Assembly (NCBI GenBank): GCA_025453735.1
Contig: JALOPY010000353.1
Span: 1 to 6,370, forward strand
Source: a bacterium
GTDB lineage: Bacteria; Zhuqueibacterota; Zhuqueibacteria; Thermofontimicrobiales; Thermofontimicrobiaceae
Length of the DNA: 6,370 bases
Direction: 5' to 3'
The notes beneath the pieces were generated by a model that saw only the letters and a program-made list of their open reading frames with translations, was not told the origin of the DNA and did no database searches. The position numbers and the translations under genes were made by a program. Within the stretch, counting starts at the first letter, position 1. Each line of letters starts with the position of its first letter. Below, in pieces: positions 1 to 5,406 of this stretch.

Positions 1-744
1 CTGTTCATAGCGGGTGTTTCCGGCAAAATCGCGAGTGGTCAGAAAGAAATTTTTACCGACTTTGATTTTTCCCTCTTCGCCTTCCATGATCCGAATTTGT
101 GGCGTGGCAATCACCTGTCCTTTATTTACGCTTTGAAAGGCTTTGATTATTGCGGTGATTTCATACGTGTCATTGGCGAATCCACCCAGAAATGAAAAGA
201 TATTATCGCTGACTGATTTTGCTGAATTCGAGTACATCTCCAGCTTGACAGTTCCGTTTTTAACTGTGCTCCAATCGATGCCCACTTCAGCCAGCGCCTG
301 TTGATCCGCTTCAAAGAAAATCGCTTTTATTTCAATCTCACGAGTTGCAAAATTAATTTTTTCTTCAAGCGCAGGCGCGCTCTTTTGGTCATTCAAATCC
401 ACGATCTCATAATGCCGGGGACGGTCGTTATATTTTAGCTGGTTGGAGCGCAGGATATATTCGAGCGCCCGCTTCCAGTGCATGTTATCGACCACGACTC
501 CAATTTTTCCTTTATGCTCCCTGGGATCGAGAATCATTTTGTCTTCATATTTGGTGCTGAGCAGATTGATAATTTCCAGCGCGGCATCCATGGTGATGTC
601 ACGACTTAATGAAATAAATTCTTCAGGATTGTATTCTCGCGGAGCGTTTTCCTGGGCTGTTGCGGATGATAGTTTTATAATTAACACGAAGCAAATACAA
701 AAAATCCATGCAACCTCAGTTGAACAACGATGTAAAATTTTCAT
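1..744 (-). CDS. pilQ: PilQ-like secretin, 3' part outside the window
   Basis: Outer-membrane secretin subunit, the pore through which the pilus leaves the cell. The frame is open from ATG at 744 to the left edge (248 codons, no stop), so the C-terminal part is missing. Residues 1-31 are a signal peptide (hydrophobic run WIFCICFVLIIKL, likely cleavage around SATAQ-EN). Residues about 45-118 look like an STN/N0 domain (DAALEIINLL, then MILDPREHKGKI and WKRALEYILRSNQLKY). At about 136 it passes into the secretin homology domain: REIEIKAIFFEADQQALAEV followed by GIDW, and ATPQIRIMEGEEGKIKVG (213-230), the counterpart of the conserved StPrv...A.i.vG stretch. I see no AMIN domain and no separate N1/KH domain between STN and barrel. 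Its start lies 12 nt after the PilO-PilP stop, with a weak AGTGGG ribosome site, so the two genes are probably co-transcribed. A GspD-like secretin is the alternative; the pilM-N-O context favours PilQ. Confidence 0.9.
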   Translation of the reverse strand, partial: MKILHRCSTEVAWIFCICFVLIIKLSSATAQENAPREYNPEEFISLSRDITMDAALEIINLLSTKYEDKMILDPREHKGKIGVVVDNMHWKRALEYILRSNQLKYNDRPRHYEIVDLNDQKSAPALEEKINFATREIEIKAIFFEADQQALAEVGIDWSTVKNGTVKLEMYSNSAKSVSDNIFSFLGGFANDTYEITAIIKAFQSVNKGQVIATPQIRIMEGEEGKIKVGKNFFLTTRDFAGNTRYEQ

Positions 745-756
745 AATTTACCCACT

Positions 757-1665
757 CTATTTTTTATATCCCAAACCCAAAGTTACTGTCCTGGCTCCCC
801 CTGCTTTTTCAAGGACAAACTCAACTTCACTTTTTTTCTGATTGATCCTCGTCAGCGCGCCGGATTGAACTTTATCCCCAACTCGCATCGTCAACAACTT
901 ATTGTTCTGATCCTTTATATATACTCGACCATTCGCCACTGCTTGAAGCGTGGCAGATTCAACATCCACCAGCGTTTTATCAACTGGTTTTGGAGCATTT
1001 TGTGGTGTCCGAAAAATATTGGCAGTTTGTCGCACTGGCTCTGTACGATTCAAGGGCTTGAAGGAATCATAGAACATCACGTTTTCAACTAAAGGCTCCA
1101 TCGAATCGAAACTAAATTCTCGTTGTGCATCCAATTTCTGGGTTAACGAAAATCCTTTTAACTCCATCATGAATTCGATAAGATTTTTTTCGTTTTGACT
1201 CTGGTTTATCGTGAAGGTTTCTATCTGGTACAACAATGGATTTTTCGTGAGATGCCAGATGAGACGAAACAGGTCGTGATAGGACCCCTCACCGGTCAGG
1301 AGAAATCGAAACGTGACAATGTCGCCGTTGTCAGTGATATTTTTTAATTCAAAGTCAAATTCCAGGGCAAAATCATTCTGGCTAACGAGCCAGTTGAGGT
1401 AATCCAGCGAAAAAGAGGGTTCTTCTGATGCGATGATTTGCTTTGGCGATAAATTCCACTTCTCCCTCAAAAATCGATATTGTTGCTCAACTCCCTGCAG
1501 CGCTTTGGCAATTTCAAGCGAACCATCGAGCTGCTGGGAGAGCTGCTTGTTTTTCACCTTCAGGCTTTTAATACTCTTGTTCTCCTGAGAATACCAGAAT
1601 ATCCCGATGGCGAGTAACAGAATCCAAAGGATTCCGATTGTCAGACTATTTCGTTTTGCGTACAT
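757..1665 (-). CDS. pilO: PilO-like alignment protein with C-terminal PilP/GspC-like domain
   Basis: Inner-membrane component of the T4P alignment complex, pairing with PilN and linking it to the secretin. The 302-residue product has a short cytoplasmic N-terminus, a single membrane helix at about 8-25 (LTIGILWILLLAIGIFW), a polar heptad-like helix at 27-68 that should form the PilN-PilO coiled coil, and a PilO-type ferredoxin-like fold at about 85-175 (SYHDLFRLIWHLTKNPLLYQ, then a strand with IEFMMELKGF). A proline-rich linker (about 205-232) leads to residues 237-300, a small beta-rich domain (LQAVANGRVYIKDQNNKLLT, MRVGDKVQSG, VEFVLEKAGGARTVTLGLGY) that resembles PilP or the GspC homology region, which dock onto secretin N-domains. 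PilO alone is usually about 200 residues, so the extra length is explained by this tail. No separate pilP lies between it and the secretin gene. The ATG at 1665 sits just before the membrane helix; its ribosome site (GAATGAGAT) is weak. The PilO call is firm by context and topology, the PilP call is inferred. Confidence 0.85.
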   Translation of the reverse strand: MYAKRNSLTIGILWILLLAIGIFWYSQENKSIKSLKVKNKQLSQQLDGSLEIAKALQGVEQQYRFLREKWNLSPKQIIASEEPSFSLDYLNWLVSQNDFALEFDFELKNITDNGDIVTFRFLLTGEGSYHDLFRLIWHLTKNPLLYQIETFTINQSQNEKNLIEFMMELKGFSLTQKLDAQREFSFDSMEPLVENVMFYDSFKPLNRTEPVRQTANIFRTPQNAPKPVDKTLVDVESATLQAVANGRVYIKDQNNKLLTMRVGDKVQSGALTRINQKKSEVEFVLEKAGGARTVTLGLGYKK

Positions 1666-1730
1666 ATCTCATTCAATTTAAATTAATATATCAGAATTTC
1701 AAAATTTATGTAACACATACTACAAAAAAA
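1666..1730 (-). promoter_or_regulatory. Possible promoter and leader of pilO-pilQ
   Basis: On the minus strand TTACAT (1708-1713) and TATATT (1685-1690) are separated by 17 nt, and TG with one spacer base stands directly before TATATT, giving an extended -10 shape. This would start transcription just upstream of the ATG at 1665. The -35 match is poor. The segment 1694-1730 resembles the region at the same distance upstream of pilM (4947-4980), sharing TTTGAAATTC at 28 versus 29 nt before the ATG. The resemblance supports a functional leader, but AT-rich DNA easily yields such matches. Confidence 0.35.
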
Positions 1731-1883
1731 CCTTACAAGGAGTAACAGAGCTAACAGAGTTTCACGGAGAAATTTTTGGAGATATTATTTGACGGTTTCA
1801 AAACTCCGTTTAAACTCCGCTTGTGCCTAAGGCACATCTCCGCCAGATGGCGGATGATCCTCTGCTTCTCATTGTAGGGGAAT
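1721..1883. repeat. CAGAG-rich dispersed repeat, copy A
   Basis: Diverged direct repeat of 5246-5362, in the same orientation. Shared blocks are ACAAAAAAACCTTACAAGGA with AACAGAG following, AAACTCCGCTTG, and GCTTCTCATTGTAGGGG. Copy A carries extra sequence not in copy B: a stretch near 1762-1775 (TTTCACGGAG-like) and a segment at 1823-1862 with two small inverted repeats, GTGCCTAAGGCAC (1823-1835) and TCCGCC-AGAT-GGCGGA (1839-1854). The AACAGAG/CACGGAG wording resembles non-coding repeats scattered through many environmental bacterial genomes. No coding capacity. Confidence 0.75.
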
Positions 1884-2014
1884 TAATTCATTAATCAATG
1901 CTCTCCGCCTAAAAAAAATGGTGCACTTTCGATTTTGCGTAGCTATGGCAAAACCTTAGTACCATATTTCATAATTGCGATGACATATATTTTCTTAAAT
2001 AGCCCTGTTGTAAG

Positions 2015-2167
2015 ACCTTATTTTTGTCTCTTACACCTTAGTAGAAAATATTTTCCCCAAACCTTAACCTTATTAACTTATTTACAAGCCAGTTGATGAT
2101 AAGGTAATAAGGTTACTGTGTTTCTGGACTTTTTCTACTACTAAGGTCTTAAAAATAAAAATAAGGT
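2015..2167 (-). repeat. MITE-like palindromic element, copy A
   Basis: About 153 bp with two nested pairs of inverted repeats. The outer arms (about 2015-2050 and 2132-2167) end in ACCTTATTTTT and AAAAATAAGGT and share the ACCTTAGTAG/CTACTAAGGT block. The inner arms are 2065-2081 and 2099-2115 (16 of 17 positions pair) around a 17-nt loop. The reverse complement of this copy aligns with the plus strand of the element at 5040-5193, with the first 32 positions differing at about one base. A transcript would fold into a long hairpin. There is no ORF and no clear target-site duplication, so a non-autonomous transposon remnant or another palindromic repeat are both possible. Confidence 0.75.
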
Positions 2168-2250
2168 TTTTCAAGAAGACAAATTTTGATCATACCTTCT
2201 AGAATTTGTTTTGTATGTCACTAAATTTATCAATTAAACCGCTTACTTAT

Positions 2251-2310
2251 AGGTGGAAAATATACCAGGTTTCTTCGAGAAACCTGTTATGTTAAATCTA
2301 TTTACCACCT
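2251..2310. repeat. Nested hairpin after the PilN-SPOR gene
   Basis: The inner stem is a perfect 9-bp inverted repeat, CAGGTTTCT-TCG-AGAAACCTG (2266-2286). It is enclosed by outer arms AGGTGGAAAATA (2251-2262) and TATTTACCACCT (2299-2310), pairing at 11 of 12 positions. The structure begins 32 nt beyond the stop codon at 2343. It has no run of T on its minus-strand 3' side, so it is not a standard intrinsic terminator; it could be an RNA-stabilising 3' hairpin or a small dispersed palindrome. Confidence 0.6.
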
Positions 2311-2342
2311 GTAAATGAGGCATTACAAGCTACGTATAAATA

Positions 2343-4220
2343 TTATTGACTTATTGTGACAATTTTATATTTCTGTGCTGTTGTCGCGCCAAGCGTTTTT
2401 GCTTTTTCTTGCGCTTCTTCGTAACTGGAAAATTTTCCGACACACACCCAATATGGGACTTCCCGACTCGAGCCAGGCAACGTTGCTATATACGCATCAA
2501 CGCCCTTTGACTGGTAAAATTCGACCTCTTTTTGAGCGGTAAATCGTGCAGCATGGGCGCTCAAGCTGATGGTATAAAGCCCTGGGCTCGTTGCTAATCC
2601 ATGCTCCTCTGGCTTGCTTTCATTTGCCGCCATAGTGTAGTTCGCCTGTTTGATGAGCTGACTACCGGGTGACTTTGAAGCTGAAATTGAATTGTTCCCC
2701 AGGTTCGACGAAGTCGGTCCATTAAATTCATTGTTCGAGATTTCAATAATCAAGCGCTTTCCAGGAATTGAATTGTTCAGCCTGGTTAATTCATTTTCTG
2801 CATCGCTATGATTATTATAATCGCCGACGCAAACCCAATAGGGAATTTCCCGACTTGAATTTGGCAGCGTGGTGATATAGGCGTCAAATCCCTGGGAGCG
2901 ATAGTACTCGACATCTTTCATCGCCGTGAATTTACTGGCATGAGCGTTTATTTTGATAATGTAGCGCGAGCTTGAATTTGCAGCATTGCCTCCGGCTTCT
3001 TTTTTAAAAGCAGTTGCCTCGTATGTCGCAGTATCAGTTTTCTTCTCAATCGTGAGCGGCTGATTTTTTTCTCTTTTTTGGTTGATCTTTGATTCGAATT
3101 CATTTGACGCAAGTTGCTGTTGATTGGATTTCCTGTCAGTTGTAATTTGTGAATTGGTCGCTGGCACTGGCGTTTGTTTGATTGCTGCTTCCTGCGAATT
3201 ATGACTGACATTTTCTTCGGCAACGACAGATTGGGTCACTTTTGTCGAGTTTCCCCATTCCGATGTGGTTGTCGCTGCAGGGATTGGCTCGTTCGCTTCG
3301 GCTTTCACAGCAGGCAATGAGCCGGTTTCAGTTTTATTGTTTAAATCGGGACGAAAGGATTCGTTTTTCCAATCAATTGCCATTTCAAATGAATAAAGTC
3401 GCTTATCGCCTTCGTCGGAGCGAGTTAATTTGTTGATTCGTGCCCGTCCCAGATCATCGGAGAGTTTTGGAATATCCCCTCGTTTCATGGATAATCCCTT
3501 GATCACGATTCCGTCTTTGGTGCTCTGTATCTCTTCGATCCAGGCTGATTTAATGTAGGAAACGCTTGAGTTTAATTTATCCAGAAAACTTAATAGGCGA
3601 TCGGAGCCGTAGCTCAAACTATCCGACAGCACCAGGCGTTTGGAAATTTTTGCAATCTGATCTTCAAGCTCGCGTACTTTTTTGACCGTCTCCTCGCTGC
3701 TATTGATACGTTCGACCAGCGTCTTGTTTGATGTTTTTAGAGAACCGACTTCTAGTTTTTTTGCGGTAATTTTCCAGGTTAATACAAACGCCGAAATTCC
3801 CAGCAAAACAAGAATGAGATAGCCAGCCAGGGTCAAACTGAGAACTTTCTGACGCTCGATGACCTGAGATGGCAACAAATTCGTTGGCACAAAATTTTTC
3901 TCATTTTTCTGGAGCACTTTCCAGGCTAAGCTGATGGGTATGGCATAATCGGATAAATCTTCACGGCTGAATTGAGTTGAAAAATTCTCAGCCAATGGCT
4001 GGGATATAATAAATCCAACTTTTGAATCTTGAAATTTTTTCTCAAAAAAGGCTTTTGCAGTGTTGGTGCTGGCTTTGCCTGCCAGCAGCACATTATTGAC
4101 TTCTGGCAAATTTAAATTATCAAGCTCATAGATGATTTTGCTGTAGATGATTCCAAAAATATCCGGGTTATAGCTTTCAGGGATAATTGGCGAAACGGTT
4201 AATATGTCGTCGCCTTTCAT
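2343..4220 (-). CDS. pilN: PilM C-terminal part fused to PilN and two SPOR domains
   Basis: A 625-residue ORF of mosaic make-up. Residues 1-105 look like the C-terminal half of PilM: MKGDDILTVSPIIPE, then LPEVNNVLLAGKAS as the adenosine-binding-like turn, then SREDLSDYAIPISLAWKVL. Residues about 126-149 are a membrane helix (VLSLTLAGYLILVLLGISAF), 152-200 a coiled coil, and 201-285 a PilN-type fold (DRLLSFLDKLNSSVSYIKSA, IVIKGLSM, YSFEMAIDW). A polar, Ser/Thr/Asn/Gln-rich linker (286-417) precedes two SPOR domains at 418-496 and 547-625. The membrane helix puts linker and SPOR domains in the periplasm. The ATG at 4220 has no ribosome site and lies inside the PilM fold; the frame is open back to 4265, so this ORF is best read as the continuation of the upstream PilM ORF after a +1 frame change. 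Whole, the chain would be about 860 residues. Whether the two halves are made as one protein cannot be told from sequence alone. Confidence 0.85.
   Translation of the reverse strand: MKGDDILTVSPIIPESYNPDIFGIIYSKIIYELDNLNLPEVNNVLLAGKASTNTAKAFFEKKFQDSKVGFIISQPLAENFSTQFSREDLSDYAIPISLAWKVLQKNEKNFVPTNLLPSQVIERQKVLSLTLAGYLILVLLGISAFVLTWKITAKKLEVGSLKTSNKTLVERINSSEETVKKVRELEDQIAKISKRLVLSDSLSYGSDRLLSFLDKLNSSVSYIKSAWIEEIQSTKDGIVIKGLSMKRGDIPKLSDDLGRARINKLTRSDEGDKRLYSFEMAIDWKNESFRPDLNNKTETGSLPAVKAEANEPIPAATTTSEWGNSTKVTQSVVAEENVSHNSQEAAIKQTPVPATNSQITTDRKSNQQQLASNEFESKINQKREKNQPLTIEKKTDTATYEATAFKKEAGGNAANSSSRYIIKINAHASKFTAMKDVEYYRSQGFDAYITTLPNSSREIPYWVCVGDYNNHSDAENELTRLNNSIPGKRLIIEISNNEFNGPTSSNLGNNSISASKSPGSQLIKQANYTMAANESKPEEHGLATSPGLYTISLSAHAARFTAQKEVEFYQSKGVDAYIATLPGSSREVPYWVCVGKFSSYEEAQEKAKTLGATTAQKYKIVTISQ
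2346..2582 (-). repeat. SPOR domain 2 coding segment (tandem pair)
   Basis: C-terminal of two tandem SPOR domains encoded by the PilN-SPOR gene. It shares with the first copy the core AHA..FTA.K.VE.Y.S.G.DAYI.TLP.SSRE.PYWVCVG, where 30 of 41 positions are identical, and similarity drops after that core. The DNA also remains alignable, for example 2448-2505 against 2836-2890, pointing to internal duplication. Confidence 0.85.
2733..2969 (-). repeat. SPOR domain 1 coding segment (tandem pair)
   Basis: First SPOR domain of the PilN-SPOR gene, about 79 residues, starting at SSRYIIKINAHASKFTA and ending near LIIEIS. SPOR domains are known to bind peptidoglycan glycan strands lacking stem peptides, typical of division septa. 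A linker of about 50 residues separates it from the second copy. Both copies carry a cysteine in PYWVCVG. Confidence 0.85.
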
Positions 4221-4917
4221 GAAGATAATTCTGCTGAATTCCGTCTCGATCTCCGATCTCGATGATCACGGTGAGCTGGGATCCATCTCGAAAGTCATAG
4301 CTGTTTCCCGCCAGGTTAACTAAAGATACCTCGTTCGAATCCATCAGAGACAGCACCAAATTTCCTTTAAAAAACGTGTTGAGCTGCTCCAGGATATCGA
4401 GAATCGGCGGTTCTTTCACCTCACTGGAGACGTTGCACAGGGTGCCATCTTTGCGGGTAATCACAGAAACATTGTCGATGGCATTGAATCCCTGTTTCCA
4501 TTGCTCAATTTTTTTCTTCAGCGTTCCCTTAAAAACATTTTTGTTATAATCCAGATGTGTATCCAGGTCCTGGTAGCTCACCTGGGAAGGCGGCACATTG
4601 AACGCGACTTTGACGCGCCTTGCCGCGAACTTGCGAAGCAGCGAGTAAATTACATCGACATTCTCGCGATAGCCGGCATCTTTATCCGATGGCGCTTTGG
4701 TTTCATACGCACTTTTGAGCGCGAACAGATCTTCTTCATTTTGCAGCAGCGTTGCTTCGGAGCCTCCTTCGGTTTTTTTTCGCAGCTCAAAATCCATGTC
4801 TCTGGTTAGCACCGCGCTCTCCAGATAATCCACTGCCAGGCGATACTTGTCACGCCGAAGATGCGCGATTTTCACCTCCCGACCATTTATGGCTATTCCT
4901 ACTGCTTCATTGATCAT
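4177..4917 (-). CDS. pilM: PilM-like actin-fold protein, N-terminal part, frame broken
   Basis: PilM is a cytoplasmic FtsA/actin-like protein that binds nucleotide and the N-terminal tail of PilN. This ORF of 246 residues is shorter than typical PilM (about 350). Residues 6-20 (VGIAINGREVKIAHL) match the first phosphate-binding strand-turn-strand, 101-114 (RVKVAFNVPPSQVS) and 186-205 are further core strands, and 215-224 (LTVIIEIGDR) match the second phosphate-binding motif. From about residue 225 the translation no longer looks like PilM and ends at TGA 4177-4179. The expected continuation, TEFSRIIFMKGDDILTVSPI, is found in the +1 frame and runs into the next ORF. The start ATG at 4917 is preceded by AAAGAGCTGG, a weak ribosome site, and places the first phosphate motif at the usual distance from the N-terminus. 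Upstream lies a 500-nt spacer, so this is probably the first gene of the MNOPQ unit. Confidence 0.85.
   Translation of the reverse strand: MINEAVGIAINGREVKIAHLRRDKYRLAVDYLESAVLTRDMDFELRKKTEGGSEATLLQNEEDLFALKSAYETKAPSDKDAGYRENVDVIYSLLRKFAARRVKVAFNVPPSQVSYQDLDTHLDYNKNVFKGTLKKKIEQWKQGFNAIDNVSVITRKDGTLCNVSSEVKEPPILDILEQLNTFFKGNLVLSLMDSNEVSLVNLAGNSYDFRDGSQLTVIIEIGDRDGIQQNYLHERRRHINRFANYP
4180..4265 (-). other. Frameshift interval joining the two PilM halves
   Basis: The upstream PilM frame stays open down to 4177, and the downstream frame is open only below the TGA at 4266-4268, so a switch must fall inside this interval. Loss of PilM-like sequence in one frame (after IEIGDR, 4246) and its gain in the other (TEFSRIIF) places the event near 4240-4260. 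A +1 change (or -2) is needed. The tandem 7-mer GAGATCG-GAGATCG at 4247-4260 lies exactly there; gain of one 7-nt unit would produce this shift, as would a single inserted base just after it. No A-rich or homopolymeric slippery run is present. Confidence 0.7.
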
Positions 4918-4921
4918 ATTG

Positions 4922-4980
4922 CCAGCTCTTTTTATTTACTGCATTGGAATTTCAAAGTTATTTACAAATACTAAAAAAAA
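4922..4980 (-). promoter_or_regulatory. pilM leader with block shared with the pilO leader
   Basis: The minus strand of 4947-4980 reads as a T-run, TAGTATTTGTAAATAAC and then TTTGAAATTC, closely matching 1694-1730 upstream of pilO. TTTGAAATTC ends 29 nt before the ATG. TAACTTTG fits the Bacteroidota-type -7 pattern TAnnTTTG, but I see no proper -33 partner and no good sigma-70 pair. The weak ribosome site AAAGAGCTGG occupies 4922-4931. Confidence 0.3.
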
Positions 4981-5039
4981 TCGTAACAGTTCACCTCTAT
5001 CTGAAATCAATCATTTGTGATCTCAATATTTGCTCTTAA

Positions 5040-5193
5040 AAACCTTATTTTTGTTTTTAAGACCTTAGTAACAAGCAAAATCCACAACCACCCTAACTTT
5101 ATTACCTTATTCGACAAGATAAATAAGGTAATAAGGTTAGAATTTGTGGGATTATCATTCTTCTATTAAGGTAAAAAGACAAAAATAAGGTTT
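5040..5193 (+). repeat. MITE-like palindromic element, copy B
   Basis: About 154 bp, same family as 2015-2167 but inverted relative to it. Outer arms end in AAACCTTATTTTTGT and ACAAAAATAAGGTTT and include ACCTTAGTA against TATTAAGGT. Inner arms 5093-5111 and 5122-5140 pair at 18 of 19 positions (CTAACTTTATTACCTTATT against AATAAGGTAATAAGGTTAG) with a 10-nt loop; a further weaker pairing of TCCACAA with TTGTGGG extends the inner stem. Conservation between copies is strongest at the ends and inner arms and weak between them, as expected if folding or terminal recognition is what is kept. Confidence 0.75.
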
Positions 5194-5245
5194 CAATGAT
5201 ATTTAGTAACGCAATTAATTTCGACATCTGATACGGGTGAACGAT

Positions 5246-5362
5246 TACAAAAAACCTTGCAAGGAGCAACAGAGTAAACAGAGATTTTTTGAAATAATTA
5301 TTTGGCGTTTATAAAGCTCCATTAAAACTCCGCTTGCTCCGCTTCTCATTGTAGGGGGATTG
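5246..5362. repeat. CAGAG-rich dispersed repeat, copy B
   Basis: Shorter copy of the repeat at 1721-1883, same orientation. It starts TACAAAAAACCTTGCAAGGA, continues with CAACAGAG and AAACAGAG, and ends with AAACTCCGCTTGCTCCGCTT followed by CTCATTGTAGGGGGATT. It lacks the two small hairpins of copy A. No coding capacity. Confidence 0.75.
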
Positions 5363-5373
5363 CTTCTTGATAA

Positions 5374-5406
5374 ACTGATTCCATCGCTCAGAGCGATGGA
5401 ATCAGT
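5374..5406 (-). terminator. Perfect palindrome after the pilT-like gene, possible terminator
   Basis: Arms of 16 nt (5374-5389 and 5391-5406, ACTGATTCCATCGCTC and its exact complement) flank a single central base. It begins 11 nt after the stop codon at 5418-5420. On the minus strand the hairpin is followed by TTATCAAG, which is only weakly T-rich, so termination efficiency is uncertain. The position suits a 3' end that separates pilT from pilM transcription; a protein-binding palindrome is the alternative. Confidence 0.55.

Larger units (their letters stand above)
1666..2342. other. 677-nt spacer between the PilN-SPOR and PilO genes
   Basis: No supportable gene in either strand. In a normal pilMNOPQ operon these two genes touch or overlap. 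The spacer holds, from low to high coordinate, the probable pilO leader (1666-1730), a dispersed repeat of the CAGAG-rich family (1721-1883), about 130 nt of AT-rich sequence without visible structure apart from a doubled ATTAAT at about 1884-1895, a palindromic element (2015-2167), about 80 nt of featureless AT-rich DNA, and a nested hairpin (2251-2310) next to the stop codon of the preceding gene. Confidence 0.8.

Noticed and set aside
443..841. 132-codon plus-strand ORF
   Set aside because: It lies antisense to the secretin start and the end of the PilO-PilP gene, both of which have clear family motifs and proper order; its translation shows no recognisable domain.
2015..2167. CRISPR-like repeat unit
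   Set aside because: There are only two diverged copies 3 kb apart in opposite orientations, no spacer array and no cas genes.
2948..3223. 91-codon minus-strand ORF inside the PilN-SPOR gene
   Set aside because: It is an alternate frame of the low-complexity linker; its Lys/Arg/Gln-rich composition is what an A-rich linker gives when read out of frame.
4180..4265. Programmed frameshift of the A-AAA-AAG type
   Set aside because: The needed change is +1 rather than -1, and no slippery heptamer or homopolymer lies in the possible interval; the GAGATCG tandem repeat points to an indel instead.
4501..4809. 102-codon plus-strand ORF opposite pilM
   Set aside because: Antisense to a conserved part of PilM, no domain, no ribosome site.
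5256..5265. CCTTGCAAGG followed by a T-run on the minus strand, as a terminator
   Set aside because: The 10-nt palindrome has no room for a loop, and the same segment is part of a dispersed repeat in both spacers.
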